Below are positions 11,018 through 24,300 of a stretch of DNA of 64,000 nt, in pieces (position 1 is the stretch's first letter; each line of letters starts with the position of its first letter). The stretch comes from Lyophyllum atratum. Lineage: Eukaryota; Basidiomycota; Agaricomycetes; Agaricales; Lyophyllaceae. The position numbers and the translations under genes were made by a program. The stretch lies in NCBI GenBank assembly GCA_014905825.1, contig JACGCN010000043.1, positions 310,001 to 374,000 on the forward strand, read 5' to 3'. The notes under the pieces were generated by a model, which was not told where the DNA came from, searched no databases, and was given only the letters and a program-made list of their open reading frames with translations.

Positions 11018-12400
11018 CTAAGACCATAGCGCTTCTTGTTGAAGCCGCTTGAGGACCCCCGATGACTGCGTCTTCTCACCAAAACCCACTTCGATGGGTA
11101 CATCACAGGCGCTCGTAAGAGGAAACATCTTCGCAAGCCTCGAATCAAAGCGCACCAAGCCTCTCGCTGGATGTAGGTCGGTGTCGATGTCCTGAGGTCT
11201 ACTGACAAATATCCACACCGTGATGCGTCCTCGGAAGGTACCCGCGCGACAAACAGAAGCGAGCGCCTCGTCCAGCTTGACTGTTTCAATCTTCTCGTTG
11301 ACATCCGTCACGGCGGCTTGACCAGACTGTGTAGGACTACCATTCATGAGGAGAATAACGAGGTGTTCAAGACGACTAGCACCAGATATGCGGTGCGGCC
11401 CACCAATAAGATCGCGAGCAGTGTTCAACTGCCCTAGCTCGTGAAGGCTGACGATAATGAGGGTACGGAGATTGGTAAGAAGTCGGAAGTTGATAGGGTG
11501 ATACCAAGCAATCTCAGAGGTCGATTCATTGCCTATTTGCGTTCAGACCATATAACTTAGCGGAAAATCAAGACACTTACCTGACTGTTCGCAATCTGGA
11601 AATTCCCAGACAAGGCATTCGAGACTGCGGCTGGCCAGTTGTACGACTTCGGCTACGGGCCCGAGGATGAAATTATGTGATTTGAAGAGAGTCAATGAGC
11701 GAATGCGCGAGATCGCCAAGGGAAAATGGGGTGTAGTCAGGCATTTTACCACAAGTTGAGAGGTCGAGCCCCCTATCGTGAGGGATTCCAGCAGACGTGG
11801 CGAGGATGGCGTACGAGGAGGGAGGGTAGGTTCATCATGGTCCGATGATATGAATTCAGTAACAGGACCCACAATGCCTAGGTGTTTCAACAGAGGAGGG
11901 GTAACGATGTAATCGAGCGGAAAGTTGCAGTGACACCAAGGAAATAGTATGATGCTACGCAGACTCGGTGTCTGTGCGAGTTGCATGATTCCTTGGAGTA
12001 AGCCGAGAGGTAGATGATGTTCAACTACGCGCATATCCCGAGGACTGATAGCGCTAAATTGTAGCTCCTGCAGATCACTGTGCGCTGCGATCATCTTGAG
12101 TAACCTCAAGATAGTTTCGTGTTTCTCCCCACGTTTCATCAACTCAACGACCCGTAGTTTCTTGATATAGTGCAGGATATTAGGGTGGTCAGAGAGGACT
12201 TCGCAGAGCCGTTCGCATTGGTTCTCATTCCTCTGGGTGGGGTGGGCGAGGGAGATGGCGGAGAAAAGGCGTTGCCGAACGGGAGACAAGCATGCGCGGG
12301 AAACAACAGCGAATTGTCTGAGAGTAGAGATATCCTCTAGATTCGAAAGCTGGTCGATAATGGAATCGACGACATCCTGGGGAATCTGGGATGGGAGCAT
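11018..12400 (-). CDS. F-box-type protein 1
   Basis: Two exons, 12400-11581 and 11532-11018, separated by a 48-base intron, give 444 residues. The N-terminus (IPQDVVDSIIDQLSNLEDIS ... ALSPVRQRLF-like) is the degenerate F-box of the large Agaricomycete families. It is expected to bind Skp1 in an SCF ubiquitin ligase. The remainder has Leu-rich segments spaced like irregular leucine-rich repeats (SDHPNILHYIKKLRVV, SLRSIILFPWCHCNFPLDYI, RLLESLTIGG), probably the substrate-binding part. F-box gene 2 at 29686-31076 has the same exon structure and nearly the same length, and a broken relative lies at 43.5-45.3 kb. Substrates cannot be guessed. The F-box assignment is by pattern, without a search. 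Confidence 0.78.
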
Positions 12401-15400
12401 CGTAAAGGTTGTGATATACTTACGTTGCTACAGCACTGATCTGTAGATGATTATCCGATCTGCGGACCTTGATTATAATCCGTTCCATGTATCATCCATG
12501 CAACATCGCGCTATGAATGGCATCGAAACTCTTAGACATAGCGGCGCAGGATACGGATGGATGGGCCCAGTGTGACTGGGCAAAACCGTCGTCGTATATG
12601 TACTCCCATCGTGACCTCCTCATCAGACCCACGCACATGTTTACACCAGCGCCCCTTGGTGAGCTACATAAGGATTGTAGATGTGTCTAACCTACTAACG
12701 ATCCCTCCTTGAATCGTGAGCGGGGCTGCCTCCGCGATGATTAAACGGCCAGCAATCTCGACGTTGATGTCCATAAATGGCACACCCATGACGCTCGAGT
12801 GTGGTGACCATTTTACGAGCCTTGAACGCAGCTTCCCGCAGAGTCGAGATCAATCATAAGTTCCTTCAATTGCTTTACAGGATACTGGAGAAACTCGACA
12901 TGAGATTTGAATCTAGGGTCAGGTTTGGTGTCACATACCTGTGCGTCTCGGGAACTGTGTCAAATGGCAGCGCTGCTTCATCGAAATTCGAGTAATTACC
13001 TTGCTTACGAGGTCTCTTATATCACATACCCCTTATATATGTTCTCCAAAAGCACCAGAAGATAAGACGTCCGATGGAAAATGATTTAGAGTCTCAACAC
13101 CCAATCCGCGGCTTCGAAGTAACGGTGAAGAAAATGGTTAAAGTGGTTGCGTTGCTGAGAAGTGGTAAGATATGAGTTGTCGCGGTATGCGACGGCTCCC
13201 AGCCGTAGAACGAGGCTCCTAGTAGAGTGAGCGAGGCGTAGTAACGAGGTTTGTCGATGATGGAAAAACGTATGACACGTCGCGCCTGTTTGCGTGAGCT
13301 TGCTGGGCCGCTATTTTTAGACTCTCCATGCGACCAACTACCACAAACTCTCTGCTATGCCTGCGCCAGGCCTGGAGCTCTATTTCCGAAAGATTACGCT
13401 GTATATCATAGAAACGGACACTGCTTGAGATCGCTGACGACGCAATCTGAAAGGCATACATCTTCTGTGTTGGTTATCAACGGGCCACTCGGAGGCATCG
13501 ACACCATGGCATTCTTGGAAACCTCAGACGGTCTCCTGGATGGATGGTGTTTAATATTTCTCGCATGCACATAATGGCATATGTGGCCGCGAAACCGAGG
13601 ACTTAGAACCTTCAGCTGCCATTCGGCGTCAACCTGATTCTCGATTCGTGGATGCCTTATTATGTGTCGGCTCTCCTTCTGAATGGCTTCTTCACCTTCA
13701 TACTATACTGGCACTTCTATATATGTGCCATTTCGGTTCTGTTTACAGCTCTGCGTATGGTGGACTCGCTGCGCGTCTCGTATCCTTGGGGTACCGCCTG
13801 TTATGAATGCGAAAGGGAAGGTAGGCACGCTCACGGACTTCGTTGGACATATGGCTCCAGAAGCGGTATCTCATGCGTGTTCCGGCTCAAGGTGTAGGCT
13901 CGCATATTAATTTCCAAACCCTTTACCCTTTTATATTTTCCGGTCGAGTTTCTGTTCATTTTCAGCGGCGTATGCCGCAACTACGTCTTGTCCCATACGA
14001 GGAGATGTCACTTACCATCTCGTCGCGTGTCCCTGCCAGTGCTTTGAGTCTTTCCTCTTTCCTCGTCCCGTTCCTTACTCATAGCGGCAGCATCTGGGGC
14101 TACGCTGATCTCGCATATGCGTTTTCGCCATCTCGCGGACCCATCTACATCGACGGGCATGTCTATTTCATCTCCGTCGCAGTGTATCCTTCCCCTCATC
14201 CCTTCCGATGTTGAATTGACGCAGTTCCATACATGAAGTCATACTCCCTAGGAGGATCGTGCGCCTGTCACTTTACCTTCGCAGAAACCCTCAGCGTTCT
14301 TTTCAGCGCTGTTGTAGGTCTCAGCTTTCCCTGCTTTATGTCATTGAACCTTCTCGCATCCCTCAGGCAAGCTTCTTGATGTAAACCTACATACAGGTCT
14401 ATGTGTGCGTATGCATTCCTTTTACGACTTCTCTTATCTTCTCCCCATCCTTGCACCCGATATATCCACTCAGGGGTCTCGCGTTCACTTACCAAACGTT
14501 GTTGAACTTGTAATCGGGCACTCCCTCCGACATGGCGCTCAGAAACCACTGCATTCCTCATCCAACCCGCCTACCTTATCGGAGTCCTCGGCGCTACTCC
14601 GTTAACGCCCTATTCCATCGCACTCCAATGGACAAGATCCTAGGCTCCATCATTGAACCGCCTTGATATCCTTTCTTCCCCGGTCGATAATTTGATTTCG
14701 TATCACACGTTCCCTTTCCACATACGTGCACCTTCAACGCCGCTCTCGACTTCATCCCCGCATATGAGCTTCAATCGGATAACCCACCTTTCTCCGGTGC
14801 AGCGGTCACCTCCCGTTCCTGTATCCTGGCCCCTATTCGACTTGATGGCTCATCTTTGTCCTGTGGTCATTGTTCTCGATGTCAATTATGGTTATGACTG
14901 ATTTCTCGCCTGCAGGCGGTACGCCAGATGTCCGGCCTCTCGTCGCGCCTATCTCTGCGCCTGATATTTTACAAAACTGGTCTGTGTAAAGACTCAACTC
15001 TGAAGTCGCCCGATGGCCTGTCGCCTTCGGCGCGATCGTAAAAGCCGCCAGTGGGTTATTGACGGACTGGTGACGCTCGTATCGGGGGGAGGGGTTGGCT
15101 GATGGGTGCTATAGCTTATGTTTCTGGAAGGGGGGTGGTCGATCTTCTGAGTCGAGGCATATCATGCGGGCTGACGCACGCTTGACGAAATCAGGCTAAG
15201 CCGTTACAGATTTTAGAAAGGCAATGGACTACGCCGATGTTTGACAATACTGCACGTAGATGCACGTCCTACGGAGCAAGGTCGACTTCTGACTTTAGAA
15301 ACCGTCTTGCCTTGCATGGAAACATCTGAACGGCAACTAGCGGATGGGTTAGCAGTTACCTCCATCATTCTAGCCTCAGGAGGATCAGATCTCGCTGCCT

Positions 15401-18400
15401 CGTCACCGCTGGCGTTTGTTGGTGGGGCAGTCCAGTGCCGGATAACCTACATCTCCGTCGAAATCCATTCTCCTATATCGAGCAGGACTCTCTCACCCAT
15501 CTGATCGACGAAACATCGGAATAAACTCAATCGAAAAATGAAATAATACGAGTATACCACGAACGTTGACCATGGTCGGCCCACGGTTCGACCCATGTAC
15601 CTCCCCGCATCAAGCGGGTCTCGATTCAAGTTCTCAACAAGCACATGCATGGAAGAACAATTCCATTGGTTTACCCCTCGGAGAAGTCAATGATTAAGGC
15701 GATTGATTGCGAGCTCCTCTCTGTGTGGATGTTCCGTTCCAGAACAAGAACCCGCGGGAGATACCGACAACGACCAACCGTTTATCAGATAAACACGGAT
15801 TTTGCGTTCTTCCAGAACGAGTGACGGTGACATCTACATACGCTGGGGAGTCCACGTCTACTTGACCGCGCTGCGAGGGAGTATCGTCCTTCTTGCTCTT
15901 AAATAGTTAGAGGATCCTAGGTCTTAAATTCAACCTCCACCAAGTGTCATTCGCGACCCCACGGGCGGTTTGTGGCTCACCTATCCATATCCAGTTAACC
16001 ACAGTATATCTGAACGGAGACCCCATTCCCGCGGCCCTCAACTATCGCAATGATGTAAAGCATTGTTCCACCAGCGAGATATCCTTCACAGAAACTTCGC
16101 AGCGATCGATGGTGCTCCCCTGATGGTTCGGTTCTCCCCGTGCGGATGTTCCTGGAATGGTATCGACACACACATCATAGGAACACGGAAGGAACTGAGC
16201 CCCTAGCGTTGAACCTGGAAGCAAGGACAAGTTATGGCGGAAGACGAAGGGATGGCTTTAATCGTCGATACACTCAGGCTGACTGTCACGCGCCTCAGGT
16301 ATAGGCCAGAAATGAGAAGCACGCTATTTTCTGAATGATGTATTCCGAAGGCGAACCACACGATGGAAATGAAGAGACCCAGCAGAATTCGCCTGGCTCC
16401 CGCGGCGGTAGGCCATGGCGATATCGTGCACTGCAAGTCAGCACCAGCACCGAAAAGCACCGGTCCACGGATACCCAGCACGAGTTTCGTAGATTACCAC
16501 CATGAGCCACTGCTCCGTCGTACCATAGGAAGTGGGGCATGTGTCTATGGCGTGTGAACTAGATTTACAAGCCTCGACCCTGTCTCCTCCGACGACCTCA
16601 ACGAATCATCATTGTCGCGCCATGAAAGGTGAAACGCTCCGGGCCCGACTGCTCGATGAGGCTGGCACTGCGCTCAGCCATGAGATGCCATCTCCTGCGG
16701 CGCCGGGGGCGGGGATGAGCCCGACCTTCGAGTCATACCTCACCTTGCCGGGGTGCTGGTACAATTGGACGAGCTGAGCGGACAGGGGGGTGAAGGAAGA
16801 ACATAATGCATAAAGACCGGTTTAGCGCCAAGCTCAATTTCGATGACGCAATACCAAGTATGTACCACATGCCTCGTGTCATCGGCGTCGGCGTCGGGGC
16901 GGTATGACAATGTCAACGACCCAATCCACAGCGTGAAACCATACTTAAACCGAATAACGGCGAGACGGAGAGACAATAGGCCGCGATATAAATCACAGCG
17001 CAAAACACGACTCATCTGCAAATGGCCTGGGCTCCGAATGGCGAGGAGATGTCTCTTGACATTACATTCCGAATTTTGGGCGCGATGGGTAATAGGGATG
17101 GTTCTGCATCTGGATGACTTGGAAGAGTTGCTCTCCATGCTGCGCAGTCAAACTTAAGAATGGAGGTCGGCCGGTGTTTCCGTGATATATGATGTGGGTG
17201 TGTCGAGGAAGAGTTACGTCCCCTGTCCAGAAAAAGTTTGACCTGGCGAAAAGGTGAGCGGCGCAGCACATGTCCCATTCATGGCCGACTGCGTTGGAAT
17301 GCGAACCACGTATATCTCCAACGCAGAAACAGGTACAACGTGCCCCGAATGGACAGGAGATGTCCAATTACGGGTTTCTGGATATCAAGAAAAGGTTACG
17401 CATGTCGTCAAGCTCGTAATTATAGAAGCTCACGTCGCGTGATGATCATAACTTCGTTTTATCAGGTATCGTGTATGGATGGATGCTGCTGAGCGTGGTG
17501 TCGCGGTACTTCTATGCGAAGGTACACCTAAGAGTAGAACAGAATGCGAGTTGTCGGACGAAATAGGAATAGGAAACTGGGGGAGGGGGGGAGATGAAGC
17601 TGCGCGCGGAGCCTTCCTACGTACACCGAACATATCGATGTATGTAAAACGGTAGGTCGAAGAATAAGGAAGGACATGCACCCGCGAGCCTCTCATCGTA
17701 TCACAGGCTTTGATAGATGAGAGAAGCGCCCGCGTACGATCATCCTCCGGCGATACTCTCAGCGGAAAGATGGCAGTCCAATGTCACTGTTATGTCCGTA
17801 TGACGTGAAGATATCATCGCAAACCTGGCTCGACCGATGTTCCGCCGTCGTGGCGATGTTCCACACGCAGGTGGCGTCTACTTTGTATTCCAGCGGGTGT
17901 CAGAGATCCCAACAGAAACGCAGAAACAGGAAATGGGTGCTCCCCACATGAAGAGATTGTTAGCGCTAATCAGAAAGGAACCTCGATGGCCCTAGTGGAA
18001 ACGCTTCTCAGACTCCTGAAAGTGATCCTCGGGGCCCCGAGAACCAGAAATCAATTATACATGTCGACGGGAACATGACAGCGCAGCGCGGAACGGAGAA
18101 AACGGGAAGTCGCCCCGCCCGACTTGGAAAGGTGTACAGCAGAGAAGGACAATGTGATGTGTCATGACTACGGCGGGTGTCAGTTGTACGTGTCTGGGCC
18201 TATAGGTCTGTGTTAGTTTACCTATTGTGATGAATCCAGGTCGGCGACGATGAGGATCCAGAGCTGGGTATCAGCAGGAAAGAGATGTTCGCCTCGGCGA
18301 AGTGACCACTGACGACCATGCATGCGTACGGATACATCGTTCTAGGAAGCGACGTTCAGGTTGCGTGGGTAAGGGCAGAGAGGGGTATGTCGTGCGGATC

Positions 18401-18770
18401 AGTCCATATCGGGCGGCAAGTGTGGATGGACGCGAACTGGAAGCCGGACAGAACTCAGGAGACAGGACAAGTGCAGTTGATCTCCCCGATGCTGATGGTC
18501 TTGGTCTTGTCCCACGGAGTTCCAAAAAGAAAGAAAAAAAGCGATGAGGTAAAGTTTAATTAAAAACAAAAAGGTCACATATCTGACGTAAGCGCTCGCC
18601 TCGATAAGGGTCGTGTTTTGTTTCCAGAGGATTACATTATTGCATTTTCGATTTCCTTAATTCTCGCTAAGCTTCATGGAATATGGTTTGGACCCGAATA
18701 CCTTCGAACGCTAAAAGCGAGGCCGTGTTCATCACCGGCTTCGCTCCATCCTTCTCTCCCCCTCCTCACC
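12401..18770. other. 6.4-kb gene-poor region
   Basis: Many short frames, none longer than about 130 codons, with no domain I can name and no consistent splice chain. Stretches on plus at about 13.6-14.9 kb and on minus at about 16.2-17.4 kb contain hydrophobic segments (for example LLNGFFTFILYWHFYICAI near 13680 and LGLFISIVWFAFGIH near 16370). These look like fragments of decayed membrane-protein genes, but I could not reconstruct them. A transcript or protein-level search would be needed before calling genes here. Confidence 0.4.
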
Positions 18771-21312
18771 ATGTCCTCTGCGTCCCCTGACAGCAGCAAG
18801 CGTAGGTATGTATCGTCCCCACCCAGTGTTGTGCTTGTTCTCATCTCCCTAGCAGCCCGAGGGTCACTCCCCAGCCTCAGCCATCGCCGTATGTCGTTCA
18901 TCGAAAGCTCTACCGATTATAATGTTCACCTGGACCAGGAACCCTCTCAAGCGCAAGACCCCTCCCTCTGAGGACGGCGAGCGATCATTTACACCCGCAG
19001 CAGACGGTCCCAGCCAACCAAAGGACGAATACGAGACAGGCCGAGTCAACTGCGAAGTCTGCGGCGATGGAGTCTCCTTCCGGGACGAAGCAACCGGTGG
19101 TTTTACCCTAAAACACTGGAATGATCATCGTGTATCCTGGTTTGTCGGATGCCGTTTCGGTATTTCATTTCGTCGGTGCTGATTAGTTATGTTTTTTTGT
19201 TAATTTCCTAGCGTCACTCCGTCACCCACTGCCACTTCCGGCGACCCGGCGATTTATTCGCCCGAGGCGGCCGCCACTAGCCTCGTCTCCAACGCACACT
19301 CGCAACATCCGCCTGCTAAACGCCGCCGTGCAAAACGCACGGAGGAGGAGCGGATTGAGTATCTTCGGGCTGACCCCTATGTCGCCCAGTTCGAGGCATA
19401 TCGTGTCCTTTGTGCCTCGTGCGATAAATGGATTCGTCTCCGGCCTAACTCAACTTACTGCTCCATCCCTTGGGACGCTCACCGCAAGAGCTGCCTCGCC
19501 AAGAAGATGTAGGTTATTTTTATTTTTAACGACATTTACTCATTATTCCTCCAGAAACAGCAAGAACGTTTATGCCCTCGAGGAGCGGAACACATTATTT
19601 TCTAAGGACCCCGATGTCCGCAAATTCGACGCAGAGCGTGTCCTCTGTAATATGTGTGACCAATGGTTCCCTCTCAACCCCGACGACCATCTCCAGGCCG
19701 TCCAAGCATGGCTCCAACACCGTAGCACCTGTCAAAAATCCTCTACTACACTACGGTACATTTCCTTTCCTCTCCATACGAATTTGTTCTGACCTTCCCC
19801 TCAAACAGTCCCTCTGTTCGTGCCCCAGGCCAACCCTCTCCCCCGACGTCGATGTCAGGCACGCCCGCTGCGGGACCTTCGCATCTAGGTCCAGCCGGCT
19901 CGCCGCCCATTCTTTCGCTCTCCCTCTCGGCCTCTGCCCTGCGCTCGCCGTCATTCCACGACCTCAACCCAGCTAATTATGCTCCAGCCCACGAGTCCCG
20001 CCGTCGTAACGCAGAACAACGAGCTGCGACTCTCCGTGCGGACACGCTCATTGGTGAGGTCGAGCCTAACCGGGTCTTTTGCAGTCTCTGCCAGAAGTGG
20101 GTGCAGCTCCGCCAAGACAGCAGTTATTGCGCGTATCCGTGGTTACAGCATCGAGGAAAGTGTTTGGCTAGACAGTGAGTGTTCTTTCTCCTTCTCGATC
20201 TCGTTATTGAATTATTTATTGATATTTCTTCTCGATTGTAGTCAACGACGGGCGCAGAAGGCAGCTGAGATCGCAGAAGCGAGGGCCCGCAAGCTCAGGC
20301 ATAGTGCTGGAGGCTCGCGTGCCCACTCACCCTCGCACCTCACCGCGAACGATGCCATGAGTGCCTCGGATGCGGAAGACGATGTCGAATCCGAGGAAGG
20401 CGTCGAACCGGAGGACGAGCGCATGCAGGTAGACGGGCCTCCTCGACCCGGGTATCGTGAGATCAAACGGGAGCCGGACGATCGGGAGGAGCGACACCAC
20501 CACCACCACCAACGTCACCCAACCCAACACCGTCCCCACCACCAGCACTCTCATTCCCACCCTCACCCTCATCAACAAGGCCAAGTACATCGCCAACCGA
20601 CACATGCTGCCCCGCCCCCACACTCTCAAGGCCCGTCGTCGTCAGGATGGCACCGCGCACCGACGCAGCATTATCACCACCACCAGAAGTCGCGTTCAGG
20701 CGGTGCCACAGCATCTCATGCCCATTCGCCGCACCCCGCCTCGTCCACCCACACCCACGGACACCGCCCTTCATCGTACCGCGGCCCGCCTCCTCCACCC
20801 GCACCACAGGCTCGCGTGATACGGGCCTGGAACTCTGGTGTACGGAGGGATAGGGACAGGGATGGAGGGGGGAGCGATGCGCGTAGGGAGAGTGCTGATG
20901 AGGGCGAAGGTGAAGATGATGCGGAGGGGTCCTACGAGGAGGAGGAGGGGCAGGAGCAGGGGCGTCGACGCGCGGTGGGCCCGGCGCTGGGGAGGCGGGT
21001 TTTGGCGGACCTTGACTCTGTTGCGGGGCGGTAAGTCTGCGCTTTCCAGATCCCCGCTGACTTGAGTGCTGATGTTAATTATCGGGTTGTAGACGCCATT
21101 TCATCCATGCGTCCATCACGCACCTCTTTGGTACGACGTATGAGGCCTCGGACGAGATGAGGGTGGCAGCGCTGTTGACGTATCTTAATGCTGCGGCGCC
21201 GCCGGATAAGCACGAGGATTTCGATACGGGGGAGGTGGTTAGAGCGTTGGCGGCGCTGCAGGATCGGGGGAGGGTTAGGTTGGAGGGGGATTTAGTGAAG
21301 GTTGTTGCGTAG
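18771..21312 (+). CDS. Protein with four C-x2-C...H...C modules and a His-rich region
   Basis: Seven exons (18771-18805, 18939-19139, 19212-19508, 19555-19755, 19809-20174, 20242-21030, 21093-21312) join in frame to 702 residues. Four copies of one putative zinc module occur at about residues 50-79, 146-174, 212-240 and 336-365. Each has Cys-x2-Cys, an aromatic W/F about 3-4 further on, then W-x2-H-R-x2-C (WNDHRVSC, WDAHRKSC, WLQHRSTC, WLQHRGKC). The first module is completed only by using a GTTTGT donor. Between them is a basic patch (AKRRRAKR), a likely nuclear signal. Residues about 450-550 are extremely His/Pro/Ser-rich, followed by acidic and Arg/Asp runs. The last 70 residues are a small helical domain (THLFGTTYEASDEMRVAALL). 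I do not recognise the family; a nuclear, metal-binding and possibly DNA-binding role is inference. Confidence 0.82.
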
Positions 21313-24300
21313 GTGTGGAGGTGGGGCCTTGGTGGTCGTTGACGTTGATGTTTTCTTGGTGTTTTCTCGTGTTGCTTTCCATCCCGCTGCTGTCCCCGCT
21401 TGCATGTTGTACTGTATCTCTCTGTCATCGCTCTGCTCGTTTTGCTTTACATCATCGTCGTATCCTTCTTGGACTTACGTGTCTTGCATTATACTGTATT
21501 CTATGTCATGCGTCTACTCTCCATGGACCTCTGTCTACGTTATTGTTCCTCGCTATCATCCTCGCTTCACATGCATGTTTCTCATATCTCTCCATACGTA
21601 GCTTTCCATATCTAAACATTTCTGCTCTCACGGCCCTCACTCACGATCAAGTCCATGTCTGCTTTTATTTTTGTCTTATTTTTACACGTATCTAGCGGTT
21701 ATTGATTGTTTCATCTTTTAAGTTATCTCCACTGGTGGAGGTTCATATCCTCCGTACCTTGTTCTCGATTCGATTCGACCTTGGGCCGCTGCCTGTTAGT
21801 ATTTTCACGGCGTTTTTCCACCCCTTCTCATGCCGCCTGTCTAGCTTCGAAGATTTTGCTGGCGCTGACCACACATGCTTTTTTGACAAGTTCAAACGCT
21901 ACATCAGCGACGAGCCTCGGTCTGCATAAGTACATTTTCGCGTTAATTATCATCAGTGGATATAGACACATTGAACAGTTTCCATGCGGTGTTCCAGGTT
22001 CCTCGATTGACCGACATGCGATCGCTTGCCCCCGAGGAACAAGATGACGGAGACTTTTGCCGTGGCTATCGCTAATCAGATAGCCGAGTCTGATCTCAAC
22101 ATGATGACATCCACCGCCACCTTGCCCCACCCACGCAGTCTTCATGTGTTTCGTATCCACAGTACGTGTGGGTTTGAACACAAGAATGGAGAAAATGGAG
22201 TGGAAGACATGCGTCGTTATGTTACCAGCCGACAACATTCGCACTTGGGTAAGCCTCCGAGAGTCTCCAAAAGACATACTGATTGCATTGCACCCGCGGC
22301 CGCCGGCATGTATCTGTACCCCTGGAATGCAGGTCTGTTATGTACTTACCCCGGCCAGGGCCCCGATGTGACGGGCACTGGTATGTCTGGATGTCCATGT
22401 CATATCACTCCGTTGCTCGCTTCCCGAGAAAACAAACGAACATATAAGGGTAAATGGGTGGAAAGGGCCGGTATGTTTTCCGACCTTCTTTCCGTTGAAT
22501 TTTTGCGTCGTTTTTTTTCTCTCCCTTGTAGCGTTTGACGTTCGCTCGCACGGCCTGTCACTGTGGCGTTGATCAAGGTTTGTGTTCCACTTTGTCCGTA
22601 TGTCGCCTCGCGGGATTGGAAATATCCATATTGGGTCACAGCTCCGATTTAATCCCGGCCGGTCGTTTGGGCTGTGGCAGATTACGCAATGTTTTGCATG
22701 TTTTTTCTCTGATATCGCAATTTTTCCCTGTTTTCCTCGGCACTGCCATGTCAACGCTCTCGTTGGACCTGGTTGCTAATGTGTTCTATACTTGACTTTT
22801 CAACCGGTGTCTGCGTTCTCCGATTCTATTATGGTTGACTCCAATTGTCTTTGACTTAGGACCTACCTCACAAACAATCAGGTGGTTCCGCTTGGCCTGG
22901 CATTCATGTCCGTCCATACTCGCCTCCGATGAACGACGACGAGTTTGCCGCATCTCATGACCTCTCCCAAGTCAGAACAAAGCACCTTGATGAAAACACC
23001 ACACCGAAGTTCGGCAACGGGGCTACAGCTGCACCATGTTTCCGCCAATAGGAACTCATCCTTCAGCACCGTGTGGGCGTCACTGGTCCGACTCGCTGGT
23101 TCCAATCTACATGTCATCCTATGCTTCCCAGAAATACATATGCCTACTTGGTCACATGCCCTGAACGATGGAGGTCCTTGCAAGGACCAGGCAAGAAACA
23201 GTTTGGTGCCGAATCGCGTCCCTCGATGGGGGTGGTCCACGACACGCCACAAACCGCTCTCGATCTGTTCCCAAAATCACTTGGATCACAGCGAAGCGCA
23301 TCGACCCGCGCGTGTCATACATGCCTTGAACTCCTCGCTCGACGCTCCATCATTCGTCCCTACCGTGACGGTGATGCCATCGTGGCTATGTCCATCCATC
23401 CATAACTTCTCCTGCGTCTTCGGAAGCTCATCTTTGCTCAGTTTTGGATGGGCTTCCTCTACATTCGTGGCATTGGGAAGTACTTCGAGGATTAACCAGC
23501 GACTACAGATTAATCAAAGCCAGAGTCGGATCTCGTGTCCCTAACTCGGCTCGCCCTCGTCGTCGCATCCGTCATATGACAATCGTCAAGAGCACATGTC
23601 ACGCAACCCTTTTCCTTGTCGTGAAGCATTTCTGCGTTTTCTTGCTTTGTTTTGTCCTATTTCCGTTCTGGTGTGGGTCAACTACCGCCCGAACAGGCGG
23701 TCTGATTGAAAGCACTCCTCGTTCTGATGCCTTCGGCATGACGGAGGCCACCTCTGGTAAGCCCTTCTAATTCGAATATGTCTTCGTCAAGGCTGGTTCT
23801 GCTTGTACGGTGACGATCACTACTTTTTGTATCGCATGGTTGAATTAGACTGTCCTGCGGCGGCGCGATGGATCATCATGGGAGATCAGAAGCCCGGCCG
23901 CCAGGTTGAGCGTCACTGAAGGACCATTTGCAATACATTTTGCATCATGTTCGCCGTTGAAAATGATGCTCGCCACGACACCACACGATCGCGTTTGACA
24001 TAGCTTTCAACACATGAGGCGGCGCTTCCTCGCCTCTTGTGTGTATATTTGCCTCGCGGGGTCATATTATTGCCAGTGGCGATGGCTGTAAAGTCACAAA
24101 GCTGTGTCCGAGCATAACTCAAACCCAAAGTGAGAAATCTCCATGCGCTCAGATATGGTCACAAATCGCAAGTGATTATCTGTTATCACGGAACTTGTAA
24201 GTATTGGGAGATCATGAGGAGCAACTATTGCCCGATGCTGTACCAACAATCAATATGTGAGCTAATCCGCTTCTTATTTTGAGCTTTGTCCACACTTCCA

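Noticed and set aside
20457..20819. 120-codon Thr/Arg-rich frame on plus and its minus counterpart
   Set aside because: Shadow frames of the His-rich exon of the four-module zinc protein.
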